Positions 42,704 to 53,757 are shown, counted from the stretch's first letter. The stretch is 64,000 nucleotides of DNA from Nioella sp. MMSF_3534 (GCF_030732985.1 NZ_JASHJX010000003.1:62001-126000), one strand, 5' to 3'. The notes: generated by a model not told the origin, from the sequence alone. Made by a program: numbers and translations.

Positions 42704-43627
42704 TCAGAGCGCGAGGTTCGGGATGATCTGCTTTTTGCGGCTGACGACGCCGGGCAGGACCACGGTATCGGCATCGCCCACGACGGTGGCGAAGCTCTTC
42801 TCGGCCACGGTCTTCACCAGATCGTTGGGAACCAGCAGGGTGGATTCCTCGTTCAGGATATCGACGACGAACAGAAGCACCTGATCGACGCCGTCTTCCT
42901 CGGCCACCTGCGGCATGGTGGCGACAAGGCTGTCTTTGCGGGACAGGACGGTGCCGGGCGAGGTGGTTTCCAGAACCGAGACGCGGAACTTGGTGCCGGA
43001 AACCTCGTAGGCCTTGGAATCCATGCGCAGCAGTTCGGCATCCGAGAAGGCGGAGACGTCGGATTTGGCGGCGAACATCTCGGCGGCATAGGCGGCGGTG
43101 TCGATGCCCAGATCGGCGGCCAGCGCCTCGACCACTTCGCGGTCACGCTCGGTGGTGGTGGGGCTGCGGAATTCCAGCGTGTCGGACAGGATGCAGGACA
43201 GCATCGCGCCCTTGATCGCCTCGGGCATCTTGGCGGCGTCCTCGCCCATCAGGTCATGCATGATGGTGGCGGTGCAGGCCACGGGGCGGATGGTGATGTC
43301 GATCGGGCCCTTGGTCTCGATCCCGCCGACCAGCTTGTGGTGGTCGATGATCGCCTGAATATCGGCGTCGTTGATGGCGTCGGGCAATTCGGCGGGGTTG
43401 TTGGTGTCGACGATGACGACCGGCGCGCCGGCGTCCACGGCGTCGATGGTGCGCGGCTTGGGCAGGTCCCATTTCTGCAGCACGAAGGCGGCTTCGGTAT
43501 TGGGCTCGCCCAGAAGGACGGCTTCGGCGTCGGTGCCTTTCACTTCGTTCAGATACCAGGCCCAGATGATGGGAGAGCCGGTGGAATCGGTGTCGGGGGA
43601 TTTGTGGCCGAATACGAGCGTGGTCAT
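42704..43627 (-). CDS. ppaC: Manganese-dependent inorganic pyrophosphatase (family II)
   Basis: A 307-residue DHH-family pyrophosphatase. Metal ligands are in GHKSPDTDS (His8, Asp12, Asp14), VDTNN, and IIDHHKLVGG; the C-terminal DHHA2 domain ends with SRKKQIIPNLAL, which carries the substrate-binding SRKKQ motif. It removes pyrophosphate from biosynthesis. Family II is less common in proteobacteria than family I, so it is a notable but not unique choice. Confidence 0.95.
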   Translation of the reverse strand: MTTLVFGHKSPDTDSTGSPIIWAWYLNEVKGTDAEAVLLGEPNTEAAFVLQKWDLPKPRTIDAVDAGAPVVIVDTNNPAELPDAINDADIQAIIDHHKLVGGIETKGPIDITIRPVACTATIMHDLMGEDAAKMPEAIKGAMLSCILSDTLEFRSPTTTERDREVVEALAADLGIDTAAYAAEMFAAKSDVSAFSDAELLRMDSKAYEVSGTKFRVSVLETTSPGTVLSRKDSLVATMPQVAEEDGVDQVLLFVVDILNEESTLLVPNDLVKTVAEKSFATVVGDADTVVLPGVVSRKKQIIPNLAL

Positions 43628-43718
43628 GGGGAGGTTCCGTTTATCTTGCGTTTGCGCGCGTCATACAGAAGCCGGGCAGGCTTGTCAGGTGGAAGTTGTG
43701 CCGCAGGACTGGGGGCGG

Positions 43719-45032
43719 TCAGCGGGACGGCGCGGCGCGGTCCTTCAGCCGACGGGCGATCCGGGCGGCGAGTCGTTTGAGGCCGATACCGGTGCGGAAC
43801 TCGAACTCCTCGTAATGGATGTCGCGGGCGCTGATGCCGTGGCGGGCAAGGCCCGAGTGCAGCGCCCGGCGCAGACCGGCGGGGCCGCAGAACCAGAGCT
43901 TCAGCGGCCCATTGGCAGCGGCGGCGATCCGGTCGGCGGTCAGCCGGTCGCCCGTGTCGGAGGCGAGGATATGGAGCGTCAGGTTGTCCACGCGGTTGGC
44001 GGCGGCCTCGACCCGGTCCAGCTGAGGGGCATCAGAGCGAGACCGGACGCACCAGAACAGCGTGACCGGGGCGGGCAGCGTGTCGGGCAGCGCCTCGGCC
44101 CAGGCCAGGAAGGGGGTGATGCCGATGCCGCCTGCGACCCAGACTTCAGCGGCCCTTGAAGGCGCGCGTCGCTGGAACCGCCCGAACGGCCCCTGAACGC
44201 GCAGCGGGGTGCCCGGTGTCAGATCGCGGCCAAGACGCTGGGTGAAATCGCCAAGCGCCTTGACGGTGATCTGGAGCGAGCCGTCCGCCACCGGAGGGGC
44301 CGAGAGGGAAAACGGGTGCGGTTCCGTCAGGCCGCGCGACCCGAAGGTGAAGACGGCGAACTGGCCGGGTGCAAAGCGCAGCGGGCGGCCGGTCGGGGTC
44401 ATGGTGATCTCGGTCGCGCCGCCGGTCTTGCGGATGCCGCTGACCTGATAGCCAGCCGACCGGCGCAGGGCAGGGGGCAGCAGCGTGACCGCATAGGCCA
44501 GCACCCCCGCGGCGCAGATCGCACCGACATAAAGCCCAAGCGCGGAGCCATTGGCGAAGGGCTTGAGGATGAACAGGTAGTGGATGGCCCCGGCGATGAA
44601 GAAGCCACCCATGGCCTTATGGGTCCAGCGCCACAGGTGGTAGGGGACGAAGGTGGCGATGGAGATCACCACCAGAACCAGCAGCCCATAAAGGCTCAGC
44701 TCCCCAAGTGTTTCGGCGATTTCGGTCAGCGCGGTTTCCCGCCCGATCCCGTCCATATCGGCGTCAATCGTATCATGCAGCAGGATCGCGGTCATCGCGA
44801 CGATGCCGGACCATTTATGCAGCACATAGACCCGGTCCATCGGCCCCATCAGCGTCTCGATGCCCGGCGCACGCGTTGCCATGATCTGCGCCCAGGCCAT
44901 GAGGATCAGCGCAAGCGTGCCAAGATACTGGCTGAACAGCGCCACGGGGTCGGCAATATCGGGCAGCATGGCGAAGAGATAGGCGGGGATCAGGCAGGAG
45001 AGGACAATGGTGACAAGCCCGGCGGCGCGCAT
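43719..45032 (-). CDS. Ferric-reductase-like transmembrane flavoprotein
   Basis: A 437-residue membrane oxidoreductase. An N-terminal ferric-reductase-like domain with about six helices carries paired histidines suited to haem (VLHKWSG, LLHDTID, HLWRWTHKAMGG, AIHYLF). It is followed by a ferredoxin-NADP-reductase-like module: LRFAPGQFAVF, EPHPFSLSAPP (FAD), AGGIGITPFL and LWFCGPAG (NAD(P)H). It likely moves electrons across the inner membrane, to ferric iron or oxygen; the acceptor is unproven. Confidence 0.87.
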   Translation of the reverse strand: MRAAGLVTIVLSCLIPAYLFAMLPDIADPVALFSQYLGTLALILMAWAQIMATRAPGIETLMGPMDRVYVLHKWSGIVAMTAILLHDTIDADMDGIGRETALTEIAETLGELSLYGLLVLVVISIATFVPYHLWRWTHKAMGGFFIAGAIHYLFILKPFANGSALGLYVGAICAAGVLAYAVTLLPPALRRSAGYQVSGIRKTGGATEITMTPTGRPLRFAPGQFAVFTFGSRGLTEPHPFSLSAPPVADGSLQITVKALGDFTQRLGRDLTPGTPLRVQGPFGRFQRRAPSRAAEVWVAGGIGITPFLAWAEALPDTLPAPVTLFWCVRSRSDAPQLDRVEAAANRVDNLTLHILASDTGDRLTADRIAAAANGPLKLWFCGPAGLRRALHSGLARHGISARDIHYEEFEFRTGIGLKRLAARIARRLKDRAAPSR

Positions 45033-45200
45033 GGCTGTGGCCCTTTTGTTGTGCGGATCGGATCGTTGCGACGGGCTAGCGGGCCGGGAGCGATTTGTCA
45101 GGCCGGCATGCAACCCTGGCGCGACTCGGCGAGGGGGTGGTGCCCGAATGCCACGTCCCGGGCACGATTTCGGGCCACGGGTCTCTGCGCAGCTGCGATG

Positions 45201-46679
45201 CTATTCGGCGGCGATCTGTCCCTCGTCGCCAAGGGCAGAGACCACGCGGTTGCGGCCCTGGTCCTTGGCCCGGTAAAGCGCGAGATCCGCATGTTTCAGC
45301 ATGTCGGCCACGTGATCTCCGCAGGCCGGGTAGCTGGTCACGCCCGCCGAGGCGGTGATGCGGGGCAGCTTGCCATCGCCATAGGCCAGTTCCAACTCGC
45401 TTAGCGCAATGCGGAAGCGCTCCGCGATCTCCAGCGCGGCGGCGTGATCGAGGCCGGGCAGCAGCGCGACGAATTCCTCCCCCCCGAGGCGGCAGGGGGC
45501 GAGCGGCGGTGTAAACACCTCTCGCATAAGGGCACCGACCTCTCGCAGCACGATATCGCCCGCGTCATGGCCGTGATGATCGTTGAACTTCTTGAAGTGG
45601 TCCACGTCGAGCGAAATCAGAGACAAGGGACTGCCCTGACGCCGGGCGCGGCCGATCTCCTTATGGGCGGCATCGAGGAACCAGCGGCGGTTCCACAGGC
45701 TGGTCAGCGGGTCGCGCACGGATTGGTCCATCAACTCCTGCCTCAGCTGGACATTGGCCACCGCAAGGCTGATCTGCTCGGCGCAAAGAAGGCCCAGTTC
45801 CCATCGTTGCTGCAGGAAGGTTTCCACCATCTCGCGGGACATGATCGACCGGTCGAAGGCGGAAAAGGCCAGGTGCAGCAGGCCGATGGTTTCGCCATGG
45901 GCGATGATCGGCAGACAGAAATAGGGGGTATCTTCGCCCTCGACATGGGTGCAGGGAAATTCGATGGCGCGGGTGCCATAGGAATAGGCCCGACCGCGGC
46001 GCAGGGCCCAGCAATCCTCTGCATCTATGTGTTTGTGAGGCTCGTGATCGCCCCAGCAGGTTTCCAGATCCAGCGTGTCGCGGGAATTGGAATAGATATA
46101 AAGCTGCCCCTCTGATTCCGGGATCAGGGTATACATGGATTTCTGCACGACCTTCAGAAGCTCCTCCAGCGATTTGGCGGAATAGAGCCATTCGCTGACC
46201 TGGCTGAGCAGCTTGCGTTCATGCTGGCGCTGTTCTTCGTTGGCCATCACCTCGCGCGTCTTTTCCTCCATCTTGCGGCGCTTGGAGATGTCGCGGTTGA
46301 TCGACATGTGATGGGTGTGATTGCCGTTCTCGTCGAAAATGGGCGTCAGGGTCTTGTCGACCCAGATCGGGTCGCCACTGGCGGAATAGTGCAGGATATC
46401 GACCGTCAGGGTTTCGCGCCCTTCAATGGCGCGCAGGACCTTGTCGCGCGCGGCGGGGTCCGTATCGGGGCCGTCCAGCAAGCCGCGCGCAGGCTGGCCG
46501 ATGATGTTTTCCAGCCGGTGGCCGAACATCCGTTCGAACCCGGTATTCACCCAGACGATGTCATTGGCCAGATCGGTCACCAGCACCGCGTCGAGAATAT
46601 GGCGCAGGGTCAGTTCCGCATATCTGCGGTAATCCTCGGACTGGTCCGGTTTGTCGTCTTGGGTCTGTGTCACATGCAT
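45201..46679 (-). CDS. PAS-GAF-GGDEF diguanylate cyclase
   Basis: A 492-residue soluble sensor. The PAS domain (about 15-130) includes ILDAVLVTDLANDIVWVN; the GAF domain (about 155-310) includes YFCLPIIAHGETIGLLHLAF; and the GGDEF domain (about 325-490) has an intact GGEEF active site. It should make cyclic di-GMP in response to a bound signal. No EAL domain is present. The start is uncertain: ATG at 46679, GTG at 46673 (better spaced from AGGA) and ATG at 46763 are all in frame. Confidence 0.88.
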   Translation of the reverse strand: MHVTQTQDDKPDQSEDYRRYAELTLRHILDAVLVTDLANDIVWVNTGFERMFGHRLENIIGQPARGLLDGPDTDPAARDKVLRAIEGRETLTVDILHYSASGDPIWVDKTLTPIFDENGNHTHHMSINRDISKRRKMEEKTREVMANEEQRQHERKLLSQVSEWLYSAKSLEELLKVVQKSMYTLIPESEGQLYIYSNSRDTLDLETCWGDHEPHKHIDAEDCWALRRGRAYSYGTRAIEFPCTHVEGEDTPYFCLPIIAHGETIGLLHLAFSAFDRSIMSREMVETFLQQRWELGLLCAEQISLAVANVQLRQELMDQSVRDPLTSLWNRRWFLDAAHKEIGRARRQGSPLSLISLDVDHFKKFNDHHGHDAGDIVLREVGALMREVFTPPLAPCRLGGEEFVALLPGLDHAAALEIAERFRIALSELELAYGDGKLPRITASAGVTSYPACGDHVADMLKHADLALYRAKDQGRNRVVSALGDEGQIAAE

Positions 46680-46791
46680 GTCCTGCAGGATGCGGGTATC
46701 GCGCCCGACGCTATGGCCAAAGCGTGAAGAAAGTCCTGACAGCCCCGGCTTTTCCGGGTGCATTTTAGGCAAATCGCGGATCAGGCGGTGG

Positions 46792-48102
46792 TCAGGCCCG
46801 TCGCTTCCGGGTCTTGTCGGCCTCGGGTCCGCGCCCCAGCAGATGATCGCGATATCGTTGCAGATGCTTGCGCAGCAGCAATGGGCGGGCCCGTTCCGAC
46901 ATCGGGCGGCTGGACGGGTGGCGCAGCAGCAGGCGCAGCACCGGGTCGGCACGCAGGGCCTGGACCCCGGTAAAGACGCTTTCGGTCCAGACCCCTTCGG
47001 CGCAGATCAGCTGGTGCCGGTCGAACAGCAGGTGGAAATAGGTCAGCCCCCGAATGGGGCAGGGTGCATGGCTGGCCTTGCCCAGTTCCTCGGCGATGTG
47101 GCGGGCGCGGATCAGCACCTCGCCCTTGCCGCTGGGCCGCGGATCATGGGCCAGGAACGCATGTTGACGCGACACGAGAAGCGGACGGAGCGGCAGCCCC
47201 CCGCCGAACGCCCCTGCCTCGATCAGGATCGGCCGCAGGGCGGGATCGGCGCGCTGGGCGGCGGCGGGCACATGGCGGTGCAGATTGGCGCGCAGCGGTT
47301 GCAGGCCCGCATCGCGGGTCAACACCAGATCGCCGGGGCGCAGCGCCTCGACCGGGCGGGGGCCGGTGGCGGTGGCAATCATGGCACCTGTCGTCAGGCA
47401 GATCGGCGGGCCATAGGGATCTTCGGGCATTGGCCCGTCGTCATCGGTCAGGATACGGTCGAGCAGGTCGGCCTCGTCGATGCCACTGTTCCAGTGATAG
47501 GTGAAATCGAGCGTCAGGCTGGCGCCCGGCACCCCGTCCAGCGTCAGAACCCAGATCCTGGGATCGCCGGTCGCGGTCAGGATCACATCCTCGGGCGCGG
47601 CGCCGCCGATATGGATGTGGTCGCTGTCGGGGCTGAAGCCTGAGGCGGTGTCATGGCCGCTGCCCGGCCCGAAGGCGATGGTGTCGCTGCCCCCGGAATA
47701 GCCGCCCATGGAAATCTGGTCGTCGCCCGCGCCGCCATCGACCACGTCGCCGCCGATGGCATGGATGGTGTCATTGCCCGCGCCGCCGAACAGGGTGTCC
47801 GCCCCCCATCCGCCATCGAGCGAGTCGTCGCCATCGCCGCCGGACAGCAGGTCGTCGCCGCTTTGGCCTTCCAGCGTGTCAGCGCCGTCGCCCCCCGACA
47901 ATGTGTCGTGACCGGAGCCGCCATCGAGTGCGTCCTGACCGTCGCCGCCAAGCAGCACGTCCTGACCCGACGCGCCCGACAGCGTGTCATTGCCAGCGCC
48001 CCCGTCCAGAGTGTCATGGCCGGACTGGCCGTTGATCTGATCGTCACCGGTGGTGCCCGTCAGGCTATCGTCGATCCAGCTTCCGTTGATGGTGGTCGGC
48101 AT
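46792..48102 (-). CDS. RTX calcium-binding and Hint-domain protein
   Basis: A 436-residue protein. Residues of about 1-130 are RTX nonapeptides of the GGxGxDxL kind (roughly ten), which bind calcium outside the cell. A middle beta domain follows, then a Hint domain beginning CLTTGAMIATATG (about residue 240), with VSRQHAFLAHD and YFHLLFDRHQLICAEG. There is no signal peptide, which fits type I secretion. Hint folds can self-cleave in inteins and hedgehogs, but activity here is not shown. A second Hint protein is at 58213-59253. Confidence 0.85.
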   Translation of the reverse strand: MPTTINGSWIDDSLTGTTGDDQINGQSGHDTLDGGAGNDTLSGASGQDVLLGGDGQDALDGGSGHDTLSGGDGADTLEGQSGDDLLSGGDGDDSLDGGWGADTLFGGAGNDTIHAIGGDVVDGGAGDDQISMGGYSGGSDTIAFGPGSGHDTASGFSPDSDHIHIGGAAPEDVILTATGDPRIWVLTLDGVPGASLTLDFTYHWNSGIDEADLLDRILTDDDGPMPEDPYGPPICLTTGAMIATATGPRPVEALRPGDLVLTRDAGLQPLRANLHRHVPAAAQRADPALRPILIEAGAFGGGLPLRPLLVSRQHAFLAHDPRPSGKGEVLIRARHIAEELGKASHAPCPIRGLTYFHLLFDRHQLICAEGVWTESVFTGVQALRADPVLRLLLRHPSSRPMSERARPLLLRKHLQRYRDHLLGRGPEADKTRKRRA

Positions 48103-48230
48103 CCGCTGCTCACAGGTTCCCGCTTGCCCGGCCGAGGCCTCGGGTTATTCGTTACTCCGCAAGGATAGCACGAAGAATGCTTGCTGTTGAGTGAATCGAG
48201 GCATGCCGAATTTTTTGTCGATCGGGCGTG

Positions 48231-48258
48231 TTGACTCGCCCATGGCCCCCCCTTATCT
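48231..48258 (+). promoter_or_regulatory. Probable groES-groEL promoter
   Basis: TTGACT (48231-48236) and TTATCT (48253-48258), spaced 16 nt, form a sigma-70-like promoter ending 8 nt before the CIRCE operator. Confidence 0.6.
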
Positions 48259-48266
48259 ACGCCTCG

Positions 48267-48293
48267 TTATCACTCTCCTACGGTGAGTGCTAA
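48267..48293. promoter_or_regulatory. CIRCE operator (HrcA site) for groES-groEL
   Basis: TTATCACTC-N9-GAGTGCTAA matches the CIRCE consensus TTAGCACTC-N9-GAGTGCTAA with one changed base in the left arm. HrcA repressor binding here would keep the chaperonin operon low until heat or misfolding titrates it. It lies at the predicted transcription start. Confidence 0.93.
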
Positions 48294-48330
48294 CATGGGA
48301 GAAACAACGAACCTAAGGAGTGTTCGAGAG

Positions 48331-48618
48331 ATGGCATTCAAACCGCTGCATGACCGCGTGCTGGTGCGCCGCATCGAAAGCGACGAGAAGACCAAGGGCG
48401 GTCTGATCATCCCCGACAGCGCCAAGGAAAAACCGTCCGAAGGCGAAATCGTCGCCTGCGGCGAAGGCGCGCGCAAGGATTCGGGCGAGCTGATCGCAAT
48501 GGCCGTGTCGGCCGGCGACCGCGTCCTGTTCGGCAAATGGTCGGGCACCGAAGTGACGGTCGAGGGCGAAGAGCTTTTGATCATGAAAGAGTCGGACATC
48601 CTCGGCATCATCGCCTGA
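48331..48618 (+). CDS. groES: Co-chaperonin GroES
   Basis: A 95-residue lid protein of the GroEL chamber. The mobile loop [14 protein letters not shown] and FGKWSGTEV are standard. AAGGAG lies 10 nt before the ATG at 48331. First gene of the CIRCE-controlled pair. Confidence 0.98.
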   Translation: MAFKPLHDRVLVRRIESDEKTKGGLIIPDSAKEKPSEGEIVACGEGARKDSGELIAMAVSAGDRVLFGKWSGTEVTVEGEELLIMKESDILGIIA

Positions 48619-48638
48619 GCCGTCCCTTTTTCGACTGA

Positions 48639-50318
<1,680 letters not shown>

Positions 50319-50342
50319 TCTGCCGATCCGTCAGGAACAGGG

Positions 50343-50376
50343 AAGGGGCTCGCCATTGGCGGGCCCCTTTCTGTTT
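50343..50376 (+). terminator. Terminator of groES-groEL
   Basis: A 12-bp stem AAGGGGCTCGCC / GGCGGGCCCCTT with an ATT loop (one G-T position) is followed by a TCTGTTTCTG tract. Confidence 0.8.
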
Positions 50377-50440
50377 CTGCCCGACCTTGGCGATCCGGGC
50401 CGAGGGGACGCGCCGTGCCAGGGCGTTGCCCTCAGTGATG

Positions 50441-51025
50441 TCAGTCCGTGCCATCCGCCCGCGGGTTCAGCTCCTGCTGCCACTGGTCCACGGCCTCGAT
50501 GGGCCAGATCAGGCTGAGCGTGGACAGGCTCAGGCTGTCGCGCGCGATCAGGGATGCGGTCAGCTCCAGCACCACGATCAGCAGGACCGACCAGAGCGGG
50601 CGGATGGCAGAGGCCAGCGCGAAGCCCCCCATCATGAAGACGTAATCCGCGACCGCATTCAGCACGCTGTCGCCCAGATAGCCTTGGTTGATGGTCGTGG
50701 CGCGGAAGGCATCGAGCACCCAGGTCGTGTGCTCGATGATCTCCCATCCCACGCCGGTCAAAATGGCCAGTGCGTAGGTCCAGCCAAAGGGCAGGCGGCC
50801 CGCCAGCGCCCATCCCAGAAGGCCGATCAGCAGCCCATGGATGATGTGGGACAGCGTGTACCAGTCCGCGATATGCTGGGAATTGCCACTGTCCCAGATC
50901 GACCCGACCCAAAGCTGAACATAACCGCAGGTGCAGATCAGCGGCTGGCCCCAGGCCCAGAGTGTCAGGCCGATGGCAGGCAGTCCCAGCACGGCCAGGA
51001 TGGTCAGCGCGGGATGGTGTGTCAT
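50441..51025 (-). CDS. DUF2585 (UPF0314) membrane protein
   Basis: A 194-residue protein with about four membrane helices (for example LTILAVLGLPAIGLTLWAWG). GQPLICTCGYVQLWVG, HIADWYTLSHIIHGLLI and WEIIEHTTWVLDAFR match the DUF2585 family. Function unknown. I chose the ATG at 51025 (MTHHPALT). It diverges from phnM. Confidence 0.87.
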   Translation of the reverse strand: MTHHPALTILAVLGLPAIGLTLWAWGQPLICTCGYVQLWVGSIWDSGNSQHIADWYTLSHIIHGLLIGLLGWALAGRLPFGWTYALAILTGVGWEIIEHTTWVLDAFRATTINQGYLGDSVLNAVADYVFMMGGFALASAIRPLWSVLLIVVLELTASLIARDSLSLSTLSLIWPIEAVDQWQQELNPRADGTD

Positions 51026-51153
51026 GCGTGGTCTTTCTTCGCCCGGTTTCAGCACCTTAGACCTGTCCTGCGCGGCTGGATAGTCGGGCCTTGCGGACCG
51101 GTGCTTGCCCTTGGCCTCTTCCCTTGTTCCCCGGAATCGGGCAGGCAGGTCGC

Positions 51154-52290
51154 ATGACCCTGCCACCCCTGACCCTGACCAACGCCCGCGTTCTGCGCCC
51201 CGACGGGTTTTCATCCGCCACGGTTTCCGTGACCGATGGCCTTGTCAGCGACAGGCCCGGCAAGGCCGTGGACCTCGCGGGATACATGATTCTGCCCGGC
51301 ATCATCGACCTGCATGGCGACGGGTTCGAACGCCACGTTGCCCCGCGCCGGGGGGCGGTGACCGATCCGGGCGAGGGGCTGGCGACGCTCGATGCGGAAC
51401 TTGCCGCGAACGGCATCACCACCGCCGTTCTGGCCCAGTTCTTCAGCTGGGAAGGGGGCATGCGCGGACCGGATTTTGCCGAGACCCTGGCGGGCGTGCT
51501 GGCCCGTGCGCAGCCCCTGACGGACATGCGGATGCAGTTGCGGCTGGAGGTGAACCTGCTGGCGGACTACCCCCGCGCGCGCGATCTGATCCGCAAGGCC
51601 GGGATCGGCTACATGGTGTTCAACGATCACCTGCCGCACGCGGCTCTGGCCGCTGGCAAACGCCCGCCGCGGCTGACCGGGCAGGCCCTGAAAAGCGGCC
51701 GCAGCCCCGAGGCGCATCTGGCGCTGCTGCACAAGCTGCACGAGATGCGCGATGAGGTGCCGGGGGCGCTGGCGGCGCTGGCCGCTGCGCTCAGGGCCGA
51801 TGGCGTGATCCTCGGCAGCCATGACGATGCCAGCCCCGAGACCCGTGCCCGGTTTCGCGCCATGGGCGCCCGGATCGCGGAGTTTCCCGAAACCGCCGAC
51901 ACCGCCGCAGCCGCCCATGGGGCGGGCGACGGGGTGATCATGGGCGCGCCCAACGTGGTCCGGGGTGGATCGCATGACAAGAAGGTCGCGGCAGAGGAGA
52001 TCATCCGCGCGGGCCATTGCGATGCGCTGGTGTCGGATTATCACTACCCGACCCCTCGGCAGGCGGCGTTTGCGCTGGCCGCGAAAGGTTTGTTGCCGCT
52101 GGAGGACGCATGGGCGCTGATCTCCAGCCGCCCGGCAGATGTGATGGGCTGGACCGACCGGGGACGGCTGGACACGGGCTTGCGCGCCGACCTTGTCATC
52201 GTGGAGGATTCGACCCGCCGGGTCGCGGCCACGATCTGCGCCGGGCAGGTCAGTTGGATGGCAGGCGGCGTTGCCGCGCGGTTCCTGTAG
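51154..52290 (+). CDS. phnM: Alpha-D-ribose 1-methylphosphonate 5-triphosphate diphosphatase PhnM
   Basis: A 378-residue amidohydrolase of the PhnM type. Metal motifs are ILPGIIDLHGDGFERH, a Lys/His region (FNDHLPH), SHDDASPE and VSDYHYPTPRQ, and the family landmark MGAPNVVRGGSHDKKVAAEE is present in part. In the C-P lyase pathway PhnM removes pyrophosphate from ribosyl phosphonate triphosphate. No other phn gene flanks it, so it is an orphan here. A GCAGGCAGG-type site precedes the ATG at 51154. Confidence 0.9.
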   Translation: MTLPPLTLTNARVLRPDGFSSATVSVTDGLVSDRPGKAVDLAGYMILPGIIDLHGDGFERHVAPRRGAVTDPGEGLATLDAELAANGITTAVLAQFFSWEGGMRGPDFAETLAGVLARAQPLTDMRMQLRLEVNLLADYPRARDLIRKAGIGYMVFNDHLPHAALAAGKRPPRLTGQALKSGRSPEAHLALLHKLHEMRDEVPGALAALAAALRADGVILGSHDDASPETRARFRAMGARIAEFPETADTAAAAHGAGDGVIMGAPNVVRGGSHDKKVAAEEIIRAGHCDALVSDYHYPTPRQAAFALAAKGLLPLEDAWALISSRPADVMGWTDRGRLDTGLRADLVIVEDSTRRVAATICAGQVSWMAGGVAARFL

Positions 52291-52395
52291 GGCGCTTTCG
52301 TCAAGCGCGGCGAAATCGGAAGGCAGGGGCGCTTTCCCTTGCGCCCGGAGCCATGCTGGGGTGTTCTGGCCCCCTCTTACCTTCGGACAGTCCCC

Positions 52396-53265
52396 ATGCG
52401 CCTTGCCTTGCTCACCGCCCTCACCATGCTGGCCTTCGCGGCCAATTCGATCCTCAACCGCATGGCACTGGCCGGGGGCGATATCGACGCGCTCGGCTTT
52501 GCCATCATCCGGGTGCTGTCGGGCGCAGGCATGCTGGTGGCGCTGGTGCTGATCCAGCAGCGCGGGCTGCCGATGTTCCGGCCCGGACGCCTTGTGGGGG
52601 CGCTGTCGCTCTGCCTCTACCTGCTTGGCTTTTCCATTGCCTACCTGCGGCTCGATGCGGGGCTTGGGGCGCTCATCCTCTTCGGCTGTGTCCAAATCAC
52701 CATGTTCGCGGGCGCGATCCTGGGCGGCGAGTCCGTGCCGCCCTCGCGGTGGATCGGGGCGGGGCTGGCCATGGCAGGGCTCGGCTGGCTGGTTTGGCCG
52801 GCAGGCGAGGTTGCGGTGCCGCTGACGGGCACCGTTTTCATGGCGCTCGCAGGCGTGGGCTGGGGTGTCTATTCGCTGGCGGGGCGCAAGGCGGGCGATC
52901 CTCTGGCGGCGACGGCGGCGAATTTCCTCTGGGCCGCGCCGGTCTGCCTGATCATCCCGATCTTCCTGCCGGTGCAGATGGAACCGGTGGAAGCGACCAC
53001 GCGGGGCATCCTGCTTGCCTGCCTGTCGGGCGCGGTGACCTCTGGTCTCGGTTACGCGCTGTGGTATTCCCTGCTGCCGCAGCTCAAGGCCACGGTGGCG
53101 GGGCTGGTGCAGCTTTCCGCCCCGGTGATCGCCATTCTGGGGGGCGTGGCGCTGCTTGGCGAAGGCCTGTCGCCGCGTCTGGTGCTGGCGGCGGCCATCG
53201 TTCTGGGGGGGATTGCCTTCGGCCTTGTGGCGCCTCAGCGCAGGATCGGCTCCAGCGGGTCGTAG
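52396..53265 (+). CDS. EamA/DMT-family transporter
   Basis: A 289-residue protein with two EamA repeats and about ten hydrophobic segments. FAANSILNRMAL opens the first repeat, and GLVQLSAPVIAILGGVALLGE closes the second, which is the usual DMT pattern. Substrate unknown; relatives export amino acids or metabolites. Its 3' end overlaps the convergent NUDIX gene by 31 nt. Confidence 0.87.
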   Translation: MRLALLTALTMLAFAANSILNRMALAGGDIDALGFAIIRVLSGAGMLVALVLIQQRGLPMFRPGRLVGALSLCLYLLGFSIAYLRLDAGLGALILFGCVQITMFAGAILGGESVPPSRWIGAGLAMAGLGWLVWPAGEVAVPLTGTVFMALAGVGWGVYSLAGRKAGDPLAATAANFLWAAPVCLIIPIFLPVQMEPVEATTRGILLACLSGAVTSGLGYALWYSLLPQLKATVAGLVQLSAPVIAILGGVALLGEGLSPRLVLAAAIVLGGIAFGLVAPQRRIGSSGS

Positions 53266-53681
53266 AAGATCGCCTCGCCCCAGGCCACGGCGGCGAGGCT
53301 GTCGGGCTTGACCTTGATCCGCGCGATTTCGTCCCGGCTGAACAGCCTGCGTTCGCAGACCACCCGTTCGGGGTCTTTCCAATTGTTGTCGAGCTGGCCT
53401 GCCAGCAGCGTGCACCGGAAATAGACATCGACCTGGTGGAACGTGCCCTCGGGGTCATGGAACTCGTTGACCAGGCAAGGGTCGCCGACGCCGACCGTGA
53501 GGCCGGTTTCCTCGTGAAACTCCCGCGCCAGATTGTCGGGCAGGGAACTGCCCCGCTCGACCCCTCCGCCGGGCGCGCACCACAGGTTGCCCCGGTGCTT
53601 GGGCCAGGCGTTGACCAGAAGCAGGCGGTTGTCGATCAGGAGAAGGCCGCGCACGGCAAGGCGGGGAGAGGGGACTGGCAT
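53235..53681 (-). CDS. NUDIX hydrolase
   Basis: A 148-residue protein. The Nudix box GGVERGSSLPDNLAREFHEE (followed by TGL) fits GX5EX7REUXEEXGU and should bind catalytic Mg2+. Substrate is not predictable; relatives hydrolyse ADP-ribose, dinucleotides or oxidised nucleotides. I chose the ATG at 53681 (MPVPSPR). It overlaps the EamA gene end by 31 nt on the opposite strand. Confidence 0.9.
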   Translation of the reverse strand: MPVPSPRLAVRGLLLIDNRLLLVNAWPKHRGNLWCAPGGGVERGSSLPDNLAREFHEETGLTVGVGDPCLVNEFHDPEGTFHQVDVYFRCTLLAGQLDNNWKDPERVVCERRLFSRDEIARIKVKPDSLAAVAWGEAIFYDPLEPILR

Positions 53682-53757
53682 GAGCGGGATGCTGCCCGGC
53701 TTGTCGCCGCTGCGCAAGGGGGCTTGGGAAATCCGCGGTCTGGCCTAGATAGGGGGA

